Assembly (NCBI GenBank): GCA_035524095.1
Contig: DATKPK010000255.1
Span: 1-14,221 of the forward strand
Direction of reading: 5' to 3'
From: DATJUF01 sp035524095
GTDB taxonomy: Bacteria; Desulfobacterota; Binatia; Binatales; Binataceae
Length of the DNA: 14,221 nucleotides
Under the pieces are notes generated by a model. The model was not told the DNA's origin and searched no databases. It was given only the letters and a program-made list of their open reading frames with translations. The position numbers and the translations under genes were made by a program. This document shows, piece after piece, positions 1 through 5,678 of this stretch. The stretch's first letter is position 1. Each line of letters opens with the position of its first letter.

Positions 1-40
1 GTTGCTGCATCGGCACCTCAGTTGCCGTCCAGATCGAGCC

Positions 41-67
41 GATGCGCGGCGCTTCGCGCCGCGCATC
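41..67 (-). terminator. Strong GC-rich hairpin downstream of the LLM gene
   Basis: A perfect 12-bp inverted repeat (GATGCGCGGCGC and its exact complement) closes on a TTC loop, 15 nt past the stop codon of the minus-strand LLM gene. It should form a very stable RNA hairpin. No T-run follows it on either strand, so it is not a textbook intrinsic terminator. A U-less terminator, a 3'-end RNA stabiliser or a REP-like element all fit. The structure is certain; its role is inferred from position. The remaining bases of the first 82 nt show no gene. Confidence 0.55.
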
Positions 68-82
68 AGCTATCTCCTATCC

Positions 83-1198
83 TTATGCTGCCGCATGCGC
101 CCGCTCAGGCTCCGACGCTTTCGAGGCAATCATCTTCTTCAACACGGGCATCACTTCTTTCGCCACCAGCCGCAGGCTCCGCTCCGCGACTTCCAGCGGC
201 GCTCCCCCGAAGCGGAACGCGAACAATGCGCCGGTCTCACCCAGAAACTCGAATCGTTCCTCGAACTTGCGCAGCATCTGATCCGGGGTGCCCCAGATTT
301 GGCCTTCGACGTAGCCCTTGGCCGCCATCTCCATACCGGCCGCGCGCATCAACGCCGCGCTGTCCGCATAGGCCGAATAGCCTTTCGCATCCTTGAAGTG
401 CTCGCCCATCATTTCATAGTGATGGACCACACTGTGCAGATAGGTCGCGCAGTATTTCTCGGCGTTCTCGCGCGCACGATTCGGATCGGTGTCGCAAACC
501 GTCATCTCGCTCAGCAGCATCGGCTTCGGCTCGCGCTGATGCTGGCTGAAGAAGGCGCTGCGGTAGCGATCGATATCTTCTTTCAATACCGGCAACGGCT
601 TGTAGTTGAACGCCATCATCTGCACGCCGAGCTTCGCGGCTTCGAGCGCCGACTCGGGACTCATCGCGACCTGCGCAGTACGATCGCGGAAGCTGCTGGC
701 CGGCTTGGGACGAATCACCGCGCGCGGCTGGTCGAAATACTTGCCGTGATGCTCTTCCATCACGCCGGTCTCGAGCGCCTCGAGGATCATCGGTGCAGCT
801 TCGTCGAAGCGATCACGCGATTCGTCCATCTTGATGCCGAACTGATCGAACTCGCGGCGCGATAAGCCGCGTCCGATACCAAGAATTGTACGACCGCCCG
901 ATAGTGTATCGAGCAGCGCTGCTTTCTCAGCGACGCGCAGGGGCTGGATATTCCACGGAACGATTACAGCGCCGGTCGCGAGACGAATCCGCTTGGTAAG
1001 TCCCGCGATGTGAGCCAGGTAGACAAAATTGTCGGGACAGAATGAGTAGTCCTCGAAATGATGCTCGACGACCCAGACATGATCGTAGCCAAGTTCATCA
1101 GCAAGGACGGCCAGCCGCGTCTCGTGCTCGTAGACCTCCTGGTCCGACATTCCCAGGTAGCCAAAACTGGGAATGATTTGAATGATGCCGACTTCCAT
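83..1198 (-). CDS. LLM-class flavin-dependent oxidoreductase (luciferase-like, FMN type)
   Basis: This 371-residue protein has the luciferase-like TIM-barrel pattern. Residues 45-48 read EHHF, matching the catalytic-loop EHHF of bacterial luciferase subunits. The strand and phosphate-binding segments IRLATGAVIVPW (71-82) and GRTILGIGRG (102-111) follow. Family members use reduced FMN or F420 for oxygen insertion, desulfonation or hydride transfer; the EHH motif and luciferase-like N-terminus favour an FMNH2-dependent monooxygenase. The start is supported by GGAGAG about 8 nt upstream. There is no signal peptide, so it is cytoplasmic. It lies 293 bp downstream of an aldo/keto reductase on the same strand, too far for certain cotranscription. 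The C-terminal 15 residues (KASEPERAHAAA-like) look disordered. The substrate is unknown, and no flavin reductase partner is nearby. Confidence 0.9.
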   Translation of the reverse strand: MEVGIIQIIPSFGYLGMSDQEVYEHETRLAVLADELGYDHVWVVEHHFEDYSFCPDNFVYLAHIAGLTKRIRLATGAVIVPWNIQPLRVAEKAALLDTLSGGRTILGIGRGLSRREFDQFGIKMDESRDRFDEAAPMILEALETGVMEEHHGKYFDQPRAVIRPKPASSFRDRTAQVAMSPESALEAAKLGVQMMAFNYKPLPVLKEDIDRYRSAFFSQHQREPKPMLLSEMTVCDTDPNRARENAEKYCATYLHSVVHHYEMMGEHFKDAKGYSAYADSAALMRAAGMEMAAKGYVEGQIWGTPDQMLRKFEERFEFLGETGALFAFRFGGAPLEVAERSLRLVAKEVMPVLKKMIASKASEPERAHAAA

Positions 1199-1385
1199 TA
1201 CGCACTCTCCATGCGGTTTTTATTGCATTGCCCGACGGGATAAACCCCGGCGCGACCCGGCCTTCCGCAAGCCTCGGCATGCGATCAAACCCAGCCCAGC
1301 CAGTGGCAAGCATCAAACAGGATGCCGCCCGTAGCATTGCGTTCGCCACTTGGTTAGTAGCATCCCTGCCGTGTCCAGCCAAATA

Positions 1386-1411
1386 TGACTAACTTAAAGG
1401 ACTGATAGTCA
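1386..1411. promoter_or_regulatory. Dyad-symmetric operator candidate TGACTA-N14-TAGTCA
   Basis: Perfect 6-bp inverted arms are separated by 14 bp, so the half-sites start exactly 20 bp (about two helical turns) apart, as expected for a dimeric regulator. The dyad lies about 190 bp upstream of the minus-strand LLM start. The same hexamer occurs in other gaps of this window. The repeat is seen directly; the operator role is inference. Confidence 0.3.
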
Positions 1412-1440
1412 CGGTTTGACGACTGATTCTGTGAGGATTT

Positions 1441-1477
1441 TCGCCCCGGGCGCTGCCCACCCGCGCAACCGGGGCGA
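1441..1477 (-). terminator. Hairpin after the aldo/keto reductase
   Basis: A 9-bp perfect stem (TCGCCCCGG at 1441-1449 with CCGGGGCGA at 1469-1477) continues after a 2-nt bulge into a GCGC/GCGC inner stem with a 9-nt loop. It begins 15 nt beyond the reductase stop codon. No U-tract follows on the minus strand. Position and stability suggest transcription ends or 3'-end protection here; the absent U-run lowers confidence in classical Rho-independent termination. Confidence 0.5.
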
Positions 1478-1491
1478 TTATCTCGTGACGC

Positions 1492-2478
1492 CTAGCCGTT
1501 TAGTAGACGCATCGCTGGGGCAGCATAGCGCTCGCCGACGGCGACACCGCGTGGCGCCACCTGATCGATTTCTTTCAGATCCTGGGTCGTCAGCTTTACA
1601 TCGATCGCACCCAGATTCTCATCGAGATAGTTGCGCCGCTTGGTTCCCGGAATCGTCACGATGTCATCACCCTGCGCCAACACCCATGCGAGCGCTAGTT
1701 GCGAAGGCGTGCAGCCCTTAGTCGCGGCCATCTGCTTGATTTCCTCGACCAGCCCAAGATTCTTGGCAAAATTCTCACCTTGAAAGCGTGGCGAGAGGCG
1801 GCGGAAATCGTCTGGCGCAAAGTCATCAATGCTGCGGATCTGTCCCGTGAGGAATCCCCGCCCGAGCGGACTATATGCCACGAATCCGATCTTCAGCTCA
1901 CGGCATAATGTAAGGAGGCCATCTTCGGGGTCACGGCTCCACAACGAGTATTCGGTTTGCAATGCGGTGATCGGATGGACCTTGCACGCGCGCCGAATCG
2001 TCTGCGGCCCAGCCTCGGACATGCCCAAATAGCGAACCTTGCCCTGCTCGACCAATCGCGCCATCGCACCAACCGTATCTTCGATCGGAGTGTTTGGATC
2101 AACGCGATGCTGATAGTAGAGATCGATCACCTCGACACCGAGCCGTTTGAGGCTCGCCTCGCAGGCCGATTGAACGTACTCGGGCTTGCCGTTGATGCTT
2201 CGCGTCGTTGGATCAGGCCCGCGTACAATTGAAAACTTGGTCGCCAGCACAACCTCTTTACGGCGATCCTTAAGGGCTCGTCCAACCAGTTCCTCGTTTA
2301 GAAACGGACCATAAGCATCGGCGGTATCGAGAAAATTGACGCCACTATCCAGCGCCCGATGAATCGTCGCCATTGATTCCGCGTCGTTGCGCGGGCCGTA
2401 GAACTCGGACATCCCCATGCATCCGAGTCCGATGGCTGAAACTTGCAGATCGCTTGACCCTAACCGTCGAAATGTCAT
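1492..2478 (-). CDS. Aldo/keto reductase
   Basis: This 328-residue NAD(P)H-dependent aldo/keto reductase belongs to the subgroup typified by YajO/AKR11-13-like proteins. The N-terminus MTFRRLGSSDLQVSAIGLGC is typical. The catalytic tetrad is visible: Asp51 and Tyr56 (in DTADAYG), Lys81 (in ATKF) and His124 (in YYQHRVDP). The C-terminal cofactor-binding segment IPGTKRRNYLDENLGA (276-291) is also present. It should reduce an aldehyde or ketone to an alcohol in the cytoplasm. An in-frame codon 48 bp upstream would add 16 unrelated residues and invade the divergent promoter; the ATG at 2478 is chosen because GAGGAA sits 6 nt ahead and the family N-terminus begins there. It diverges from a second LLM gene 50 bp away. 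The substrate is unknown. Confidence 0.92.
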   Translation of the reverse strand: MTFRRLGSSDLQVSAIGLGCMGMSEFYGPRNDAESMATIHRALDSGVNFLDTADAYGPFLNEELVGRALKDRRKEVVLATKFSIVRGPDPTTRSINGKPEYVQSACEASLKRLGVEVIDLYYQHRVDPNTPIEDTVGAMARLVEQGKVRYLGMSEAGPQTIRRACKVHPITALQTEYSLWSRDPEDGLLTLCRELKIGFVAYSPLGRGFLTGQIRSIDDFAPDDFRRLSPRFQGENFAKNLGLVEEIKQMAATKGCTPSQLALAWVLAQGDDIVTIPGTKRRNYLDENLGAIDVKLTTQDLKEIDQVAPRGVAVGERYAAPAMRLLNG

Positions 2479-2528
2479 CTTTGCTTCCTCAACCCGAACC
2501 TTTACGAAATCATTCTGGAGAATCAACT
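2479..2528. promoter_or_regulatory. Compact divergent promoter region
   Basis: Only 50 bp separate the start codons of the aldo/keto reductase (-) and the second LLM oxidoreductase (+). Both ribosome binding sites (GAGGAA on minus, TGGAG on plus) lie within it, so the core promoters must overlap each other or the neighbouring coding sequence. Possible but weak elements are TTGACC at 2454-2459 for the plus gene and TTGATT (AATCAA at 2521-2526) for the minus gene. Co-regulation of the pair is inferred. Confidence 0.45.
2485..2490 (-). promoter_or_regulatory. Shine-Dalgarno GAGGAA deciding the reductase start
   Basis: GAGGAA on the minus strand lies 6 nt before the ATG at 2478. It supports that start over the in-frame codon at 2526. 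Confidence 0.7.
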
Positions 2529-3542
2529 ATGCTTCCCGTTGGCTATCTTCCGTGCACGCAAGACCCGCCCGCCGGTAAGAACATGGCGCGCGTCATCGAC
2601 GAAATCGTTGCCGAGGCGCGGGCTGCCGAGGCCAGCGGATGGGACGGATGCTTCATCACCGAGCATCATCAACAAGAGGACGGCTATCTGCCGAATCCGC
2701 TGCTTATGGCTGGCCTAGTCGCGATGAAAACCCAGCGCATCAAGGTCGGCACCTGCGTTCTGCTGCTGCCGCTCTATCATCCGGTGCGCGTCGCCGAGGA
2801 TTGCGCTATCGTCGATCAGGCGTCGGATGGCCGCCTCATCCTCAGTATCGGCGTCGGCTATCAGCAACACGACTTCGACGCCTTCGAAGTTCCGATCAGC
2901 GCGCGCGTCGCCCGTACCGAAGAGGGTCTCGAAATCGTGCGCCGCAGCTGGAAGGGCGAGCGCTTCTCCTTCGATGGTGCGCAATTCAAGCTCAAGGATA
3001 CGCTGGTCACGCCTGCCCCTTTTCAAGCTGGCGGACCTCCCGTCTGGATGGCGTCTTGGACTCCGCCCGGACTCCGTCGCGCGGCTCGCATCGCCGACGG
3101 CTGGATTGCAGATCCTGTCCAATCACTCCCCGTCATCAAAGGTTTCGCTGAACGCTATCGTGCCGAATGCACGAAGCTCGGCCGCAAGCCATATATTTGT
3201 CTGATGCGAGACGCGGTCATCGCCGATAGCATGGCCGCCGCCGAAGCCGCTAGTGCTCCGACGATGACCACACATCGCTTCTATTTCAAATACGGCGCGT
3301 ACGTACCTGACGACTATATCAAGGATGTGAAGTCGCCTGAGGAGTTCAGTTTCAAGACCGCCGCCAAGGATCGGCTGATAGTCGGTTCCCCGAAGGATTG
3401 CCTCGATCAACTCCAGATGTGGCAAGAGGCGATTCGTCCCGATTATCTGATTTTGCGGATTCGCCAGCCCGGCGGCCCCTCGCATGAAACGGCTGTTGCT
3501 GCGATTCGCACCTTCGGCGAATCAGTAATTCCGAAATTGTGA
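2529..3542 (+). CDS. LLM-class flavin-dependent oxidoreductase (FMN-type subgroup)
   Basis: This 337-residue luciferase-like protein has FITEHHQQED at 42-51 carrying the EHH motif (45-47), IKVGTCVLLLPLYHPVRVAE at 71-90, the cofactor phosphate-loop segment GRLILSIGVGY at 101-111, and ARIADGWIAD at 186-195 near the C-terminal barrel strands. The family uses reduced FMN or F420 to oxygenate or reduce small organic substrates; the EHH motif favours the FMN-linked branch. The frame is open further upstream but overlaps the divergent reductase. The ATG at 2529 is preceded by TGGAG at 2516-2520 and starts at the family N-terminus. It is divergently paired with the aldo/keto reductase, suggesting shared control or a two-step oxidation/reduction. 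It ends 35 bp from a convergent membrane-protein gene with no evident terminator between them. Confidence 0.9.
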   Translation: MLPVGYLPCTQDPPAGKNMARVIDEIVAEARAAEASGWDGCFITEHHQQEDGYLPNPLLMAGLVAMKTQRIKVGTCVLLLPLYHPVRVAEDCAIVDQASDGRLILSIGVGYQQHDFDAFEVPISARVARTEEGLEIVRRSWKGERFSFDGAQFKLKDTLVTPAPFQAGGPPVWMASWTPPGLRRAARIADGWIADPVQSLPVIKGFAERYRAECTKLGRKPYICLMRDAVIADSMAAAEAASAPTMTTHRFYFKYGAYVPDDYIKDVKSPEEFSFKTAAKDRLIVGSPKDCLDQLQMWQEAIRPDYLILRIRQPGGPSHETAVAAIRTFGESVIPKL

Positions 3543-3577
3543 CTACCCTGTGGAAGCTAATAAGAAGCGGTGCGCTA

Positions 3578-4141
3578 TCAGGTGTCGCTGCCTTTACTAC
3601 GTCTTACGCGACATGACAGGTAGGCGAGCAAACCTCCGTCACAAAGCCCAGTTAATATCGTTATTTGTATGGACAGTGGCGAAGGATGACGCGTATTCGG
3701 ATCGTTCGGAACAGCAATGAGATCGACTAGGGCGCTGCTCTTAAAGAACAAAAAGAGAGCTGCTGCTGTGAGAATCCCGGCAAGCAAGCCGACCATCAAG
3801 CCGGGCAGCAGGCGCACACGAAGGGATCTAGTCTCCGAAGCCTGACCAAGGAACGGCCAGGAGCTCAGGACGAAAACAGCCACCCATGCACCGCGTGGGT
3901 AAATCGCATAGACGCCAACTAGCAAGAAGAACATGAGTCCCAGCCACGGCAGTCCCTTTAAGGAGTAGTCGCCCCCAAGGCCTGTTATCACATCAACGAT
4001 TATCCCGCCTGTAAGCACGATGAACGAAGCGATGACCGGCCCAATGAATAAGAGGGCCAAGCTCCGGCGCCACTGATTTCGCAATAGGGCAGTAGTGGCG
4101 ATCAATAAAATTAGTGGGGCCGCAGAAATGACAAATCCCAT
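3578..4141 (-). CDS. Hypothetical polytopic membrane protein
   Basis: I do not recognise a family for this 187-residue protein. It is strongly hydrophobic with five or six predicted membrane spans, at roughly residues 4-20, 28-50, 64-81, 84-98, 111-133 and 157-176. A basic cytoplasmic-type loop (RNQWRR, 21-26), a polar loop around 99-110 and a short basic tail (CRVRRSKGSDT) follow the positive-inside pattern for an inner-membrane protein. The ribosome site is weak (GAAAG close to the ATG). The gene is markedly more AT-rich than the surrounding catabolic genes: about 29 of 60 bases are G/C in the line 4081-4140. It is divergent from the small secreted peptide and sits in the same AT-rich segment as the SdpI-like gene, so a shared envelope or immunity context is possible but unproven. 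Confidence 0.7.
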   Translation of the reverse strand: MGFVISAAPLILLIATTALLRNQWRRSLALLFIGPVIASFIVLTGGIIVDVITGLGGDYSLKGLPWLGLMFFLLVGVYAIYPRGAWVAVFVLSSWPFLGQASETRSLRVRLLPGLMVGLLAGILTAAALFLFFKSSALVDLIAVPNDPNTRHPSPLSIQITILTGLCDGGLLAYLSCRVRRSKGSDT

Positions 4142-4270
4142 AGCTTTCGACGCTCTAAGCTAATGTATCTACTGTGCATCGCTCAAGTCCCCTGCCGGAA
4201 GTCGCGAAGGTCGACTGCTTCGTAACCACCAGTTGGCGGCATCGTAATACAGGTCAGGAGAGTTACTTAT

Positions 4271-4498
4271 ATGAAAACCCATTCCAAAATTATTGCCGCT
4301 TCTTTTGGGCTGCTTATGATGGCATTAGCGAGTATCGCCAGCGCCAATATCAGGTTCGCGCAGCCCGCGAATGTCCAGCCGGCAGTGCTTGAGCAAACAG
4401 TTGCTCCACAGCCTCATCTAACTCTCGCCTATTGGCATCGTCCTTGGGCGTGCAGTAATCGGCACTTCCGTTACAATCACCAGTACGAGTGCCGCTAA
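4271..4498 (+). CDS. Small secreted two-cysteine peptide
   Basis: This is a 75-residue protein of no recognised family. The first 25 residues form a textbook Sec signal peptide: basic MKTHSK, a hydrophobic core IIAASFGLLMMALASI, and an A-S-A cleavage site at 23-25. The mature product would be about 50 residues, with a Pro/Gln-rich first half and an aromatic, His-rich tail holding two cysteines (Cys61, Cys74), four histidines (49, 56, 65, 70) and two tryptophans (55, 59). A disulfide or metal site is plausible. AGGAG at 4256-4260 lies 10 nt before the ATG, and TAATAC at 4245-4250 could be a -10 element without a clear -35. It faces the SdpI/SdpR-like pair and ends just before an inverted repeat. 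A secreted peptide next to an SdpI-type gene recalls SDP toxin/immunity loci, but it shows no obvious similarity to SdpC. Confidence 0.72.
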   Translation: MKTHSKIIAASFGLLMMALASIASANIRFAQPANVQPAVLEQTVAPQPHLTLAYWHRPWACSNRHFRYNHQYECR

Positions 4499-4520
4499 TT
4501 CTCGCTAGATAAGAGCTAAT

Positions 4521-4561
4521 GCTCGGCCGGGCGGGTGGCTTTTGATAATACCCGCCCGAGC
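4521..4561. terminator. Inverted repeat between convergent genes
   Basis: A 9-bp perfect stem (CGGGCGGGT at 4528-4536 with ACCCGCCCG at 4550-4558) has a 13-nt loop and an outer GCT/AGC extension. It lies between the convergent peptide gene and the SdpI-like gene, where a bidirectional terminator is expected. The flanks contain only short T/A-mixed tracts, so termination strength is uncertain. Confidence 0.55.
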
Positions 4562-4591
4562 TGCATGAGGCGACGCTATATGGGCTGCCAA

Positions 4592-5239
4592 TCAAGGAGG
4601 TTGTTCGCGTGACAGTCTATAGGATCTGATAATCGGAAGAATGGTTATTATGCCAGCAGCCAACAAAATCGCGCCTACACCGTACAGCTCCGGCAGTGCG
4701 AAAGCTGCTACGAACAATGTAGCTCCAACAATGACCATCAGTCGGCCCGCGTAACGATTCGTCTTATCCCAGTTGTCTTCGTCGGCAAGAGTCCATGGGA
4801 TGCGGATACCGACCCACATATTGCGGCGAACTTTACCTAGAACATTTCCGAGCACTACAAAGATACCGCCCATTAGGGCGGTCAGAAATCGAACAGCATT
4901 GGCTACGAAGCCGAAGGCGAATGCTACTAGCAGAAATTGCGTCAAAGCCATCACAACGATGACTGCTAGCGCAATTGTTTCGTAAGCCTGTGAGCCTCGA
5001 AGTGCGCTACCCCGAGCACCTGTCAGGGGAAGAATCGATAAAAGGAACGCAATGAAGATGGTGACGGCCGGCAAAATAAACAATCCCGGCCAAGCGTTTG
5101 CCCACTGATCCGGCGCCCCTGACAGATCGAAGTGTATAGCCACTCGGGCGCTTTGAGGCAGACACCACATCCCCCAAGCGCCGATGAGAAACATGCTCAG
5201 GATGAAGAAAGTCGTGGTAGCTAACCAATTCCGGCTCAC
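4592..5239 (-). CDS. sdpI: SdpI-family (DUF1648/SdpI) membrane protein
   Basis: This 215-residue integral membrane protein has about six spans (roughly 7-26, 53-71, 88-111, 115-132, 163-183, 186-206). The DUF1648 signature VAIHFDLSGAPDQW is at 33-46. The SdpI-domain signature, GNVLGKVRRNMWVGIRIPWT, is at 131-150, followed by the acidic DED/W-KTNR segment to 162. In Bacillus subtilis, SdpI gives immunity to the SDP killing peptide and sequesters the SdpR repressor at the membrane; many bacteria carry SdpI homologues without the toxin. The start codon is GTG and shares a 4-nt GTGA overlap with the stop of the upstream repressor gene, so translation is probably coupled. Base composition is AT-rich relative to the flanking catabolic genes. 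The family call is confident; an immunity function here is inference. Confidence 0.9.
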   Translation of the reverse strand: MSRNWLATTTFFILSMFLIGAWGMWCLPQSARVAIHFDLSGAPDQWANAWPGLFILPAVTIFIAFLLSILPLTGARGSALRGSQAYETIALAVIVVMALTQFLLVAFAFGFVANAVRFLTALMGGIFVVLGNVLGKVRRNMWVGIRIPWTLADEDNWDKTNRYAGRLMVIVGATLFVAAFALPELYGVGAILLAAGIITILPIIRSYRLSREQPP

Positions 5240-5541
5240 TTGGTCTCGCCGGTTTGGACACGCATTCGCGCGGTCCGTTTCGGGCCGAGCCCGAATACCT
5301 CGGCGAAACCAAGCAACGCTTCCTCCAGTACCGAGAGATTCAGCCGATAAGTGATCGTAGCGGCACGCTTTTCGGCCGTTACCAGGCCGGCCTCCCGCAG
5401 AATCGCGAAATGGCCAGACAGCGTCGGTTTCGCCAGGTCAAAATGCTCAGATAGTTCGCCCGCCGACATCGCATGCTGCCGCAGCAATCGCAAGATCTCG
5501 CGCCGCGTCGGATCGCTCAGCGCCTTAAACACACGGTCCAC
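5236..5541 (-). CDS. sdpR: ArsR/SdpR-type winged-helix repressor
   Basis: This 101-residue single-domain winged helix-turn-helix protein begins MDRVFKALSDPTRREILRLL, the ArsR-family opening helix. The HTH spans about 26-50 (recognition helix AKPTLSGHFAILRE, 37-50), and the wing is near 54-68. The ArsR metal-binding ELCVCDL signature is absent, so metal sensing is unlikely. Gene order, the GTGA overlap with the SdpI-like gene and length match the autorepressor SdpR, which represses its own operon until sequestered by SdpI. The start is GTG with no Shine-Dalgarno sequence; a promoter places the transcript start only a few bases upstream, suggesting a nearly leaderless mRNA. The regulator family is clear. 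The SdpR-like mechanism is inferred from the pairing. Confidence 0.88.
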   Translation of the reverse strand: MDRVFKALSDPTRREILRLLRQHAMSAGELSEHFDLAKPTLSGHFAILREAGLVTAEKRAATITYRLNLSVLEEALLGFAEVFGLGPKRTARMRVQTGETK

Positions 5542-5545
5542 GGTG

Positions 5546-5572
5546 ATTCGTTATTTAGGCAATTAGCGAATT
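5546..5572. promoter_or_regulatory. Candidate SdpR operator
   Basis: Inverted arms ATTCG (5546-5550) and CGAAT (5567-5571) flank 16 bp, and an inner AATT-agcg-AATT dyad spans 5561-5572. Together they cover the -10 and spacer of the sdpR promoter, the expected place for an autorepressor. Symmetry is seen directly; binding is inferred. Confidence 0.4.
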
Positions 5573-5580
5573 ACTGTCAA
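5552..5580 (-). promoter_or_regulatory. Sigma70-type promoter of the sdpR-sdpI operon
   Basis: On the minus strand, TTGACA (5575-5580, perfect consensus -35) is followed after exactly 17 bp by TAAATA (5552-5557). The predicted transcription start near 5544-5546 lies 3-5 nt before the GTG start codon of the repressor, which explains the lack of a ribosome binding site. Confidence 0.65.
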
Positions 5581-5618
5581 GGCGCGTCACGGACGCCGCG
5601 ATTCTCGGGACGCGGCGC

Positions 5619-5648
5619 TTGACTTTTGGCGGTTCGGGCGGCGATTAC
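5619..5648 (+). promoter_or_regulatory. Possible promoter of the six-gene catabolic run
   Basis: TTGACT (5619-5624) is a good -35 match. The -10 is weak: CGATTA or GATTAC at 17-18 bp spacing. It is the only candidate in the short gap upstream of the plus-strand run, so it is listed with low confidence; an activator-dependent promoter would explain the poor -10. Confidence 0.3.
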
Positions 5649-5678
5649 AGTCTGACGCAGTAAGGAGACTTTTCGCCG

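Larger units (their letters stand above)
1199..1491. other. Intergenic region with no gene
   Basis: This 293-bp gap separates two minus-strand genes. It contains a hairpin just after the aldo/keto reductase stop (1441-1477), a TGACTA/TAGTCA dyad (1386-1411) and two copies of ATCAAAC (1284-1290 and 1312-1318). A convincing -35/-10 pair for the downstream LLM gene could not be picked out. The only open frames here run into the neighbouring gene out of phase, lack family resemblance and are not called. Confidence 0.6.

Noticed and set aside
2..865. Long plus-strand open frame of 287 codons opposite the first LLM gene
   Set aside because: It is an antisense shadow of a GC-rich gene with clear family motifs; its translation is Arg/His-rich with no recognisable domain.
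1098..1382. 94-codon minus-strand frame spanning the gap upstream of the first LLM gene
   Set aside because: It overlaps the LLM start out of frame, shows no domain and has no ribosome site.
2479..2526. Upstream in-frame start for the aldo/keto reductase adding 16 residues
   Set aside because: The ATG at 2478 has GAGGAA at 6-nt spacing and matches the family N-terminus; the extension would consume the divergent promoter.
2373..2528. Upstream extension of the second LLM gene by 52 codons
   Set aside because: It overlaps the divergent reductase coding sequence. The ATG at 2529 has TGGAG upstream and the normal family start.
4350..4595. 81-codon minus-strand frame opposite the small secreted peptide
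   Set aside because: The plus-strand peptide has a signal sequence and AGGAG site. The antisense frame has neither and crosses the inverted repeat.
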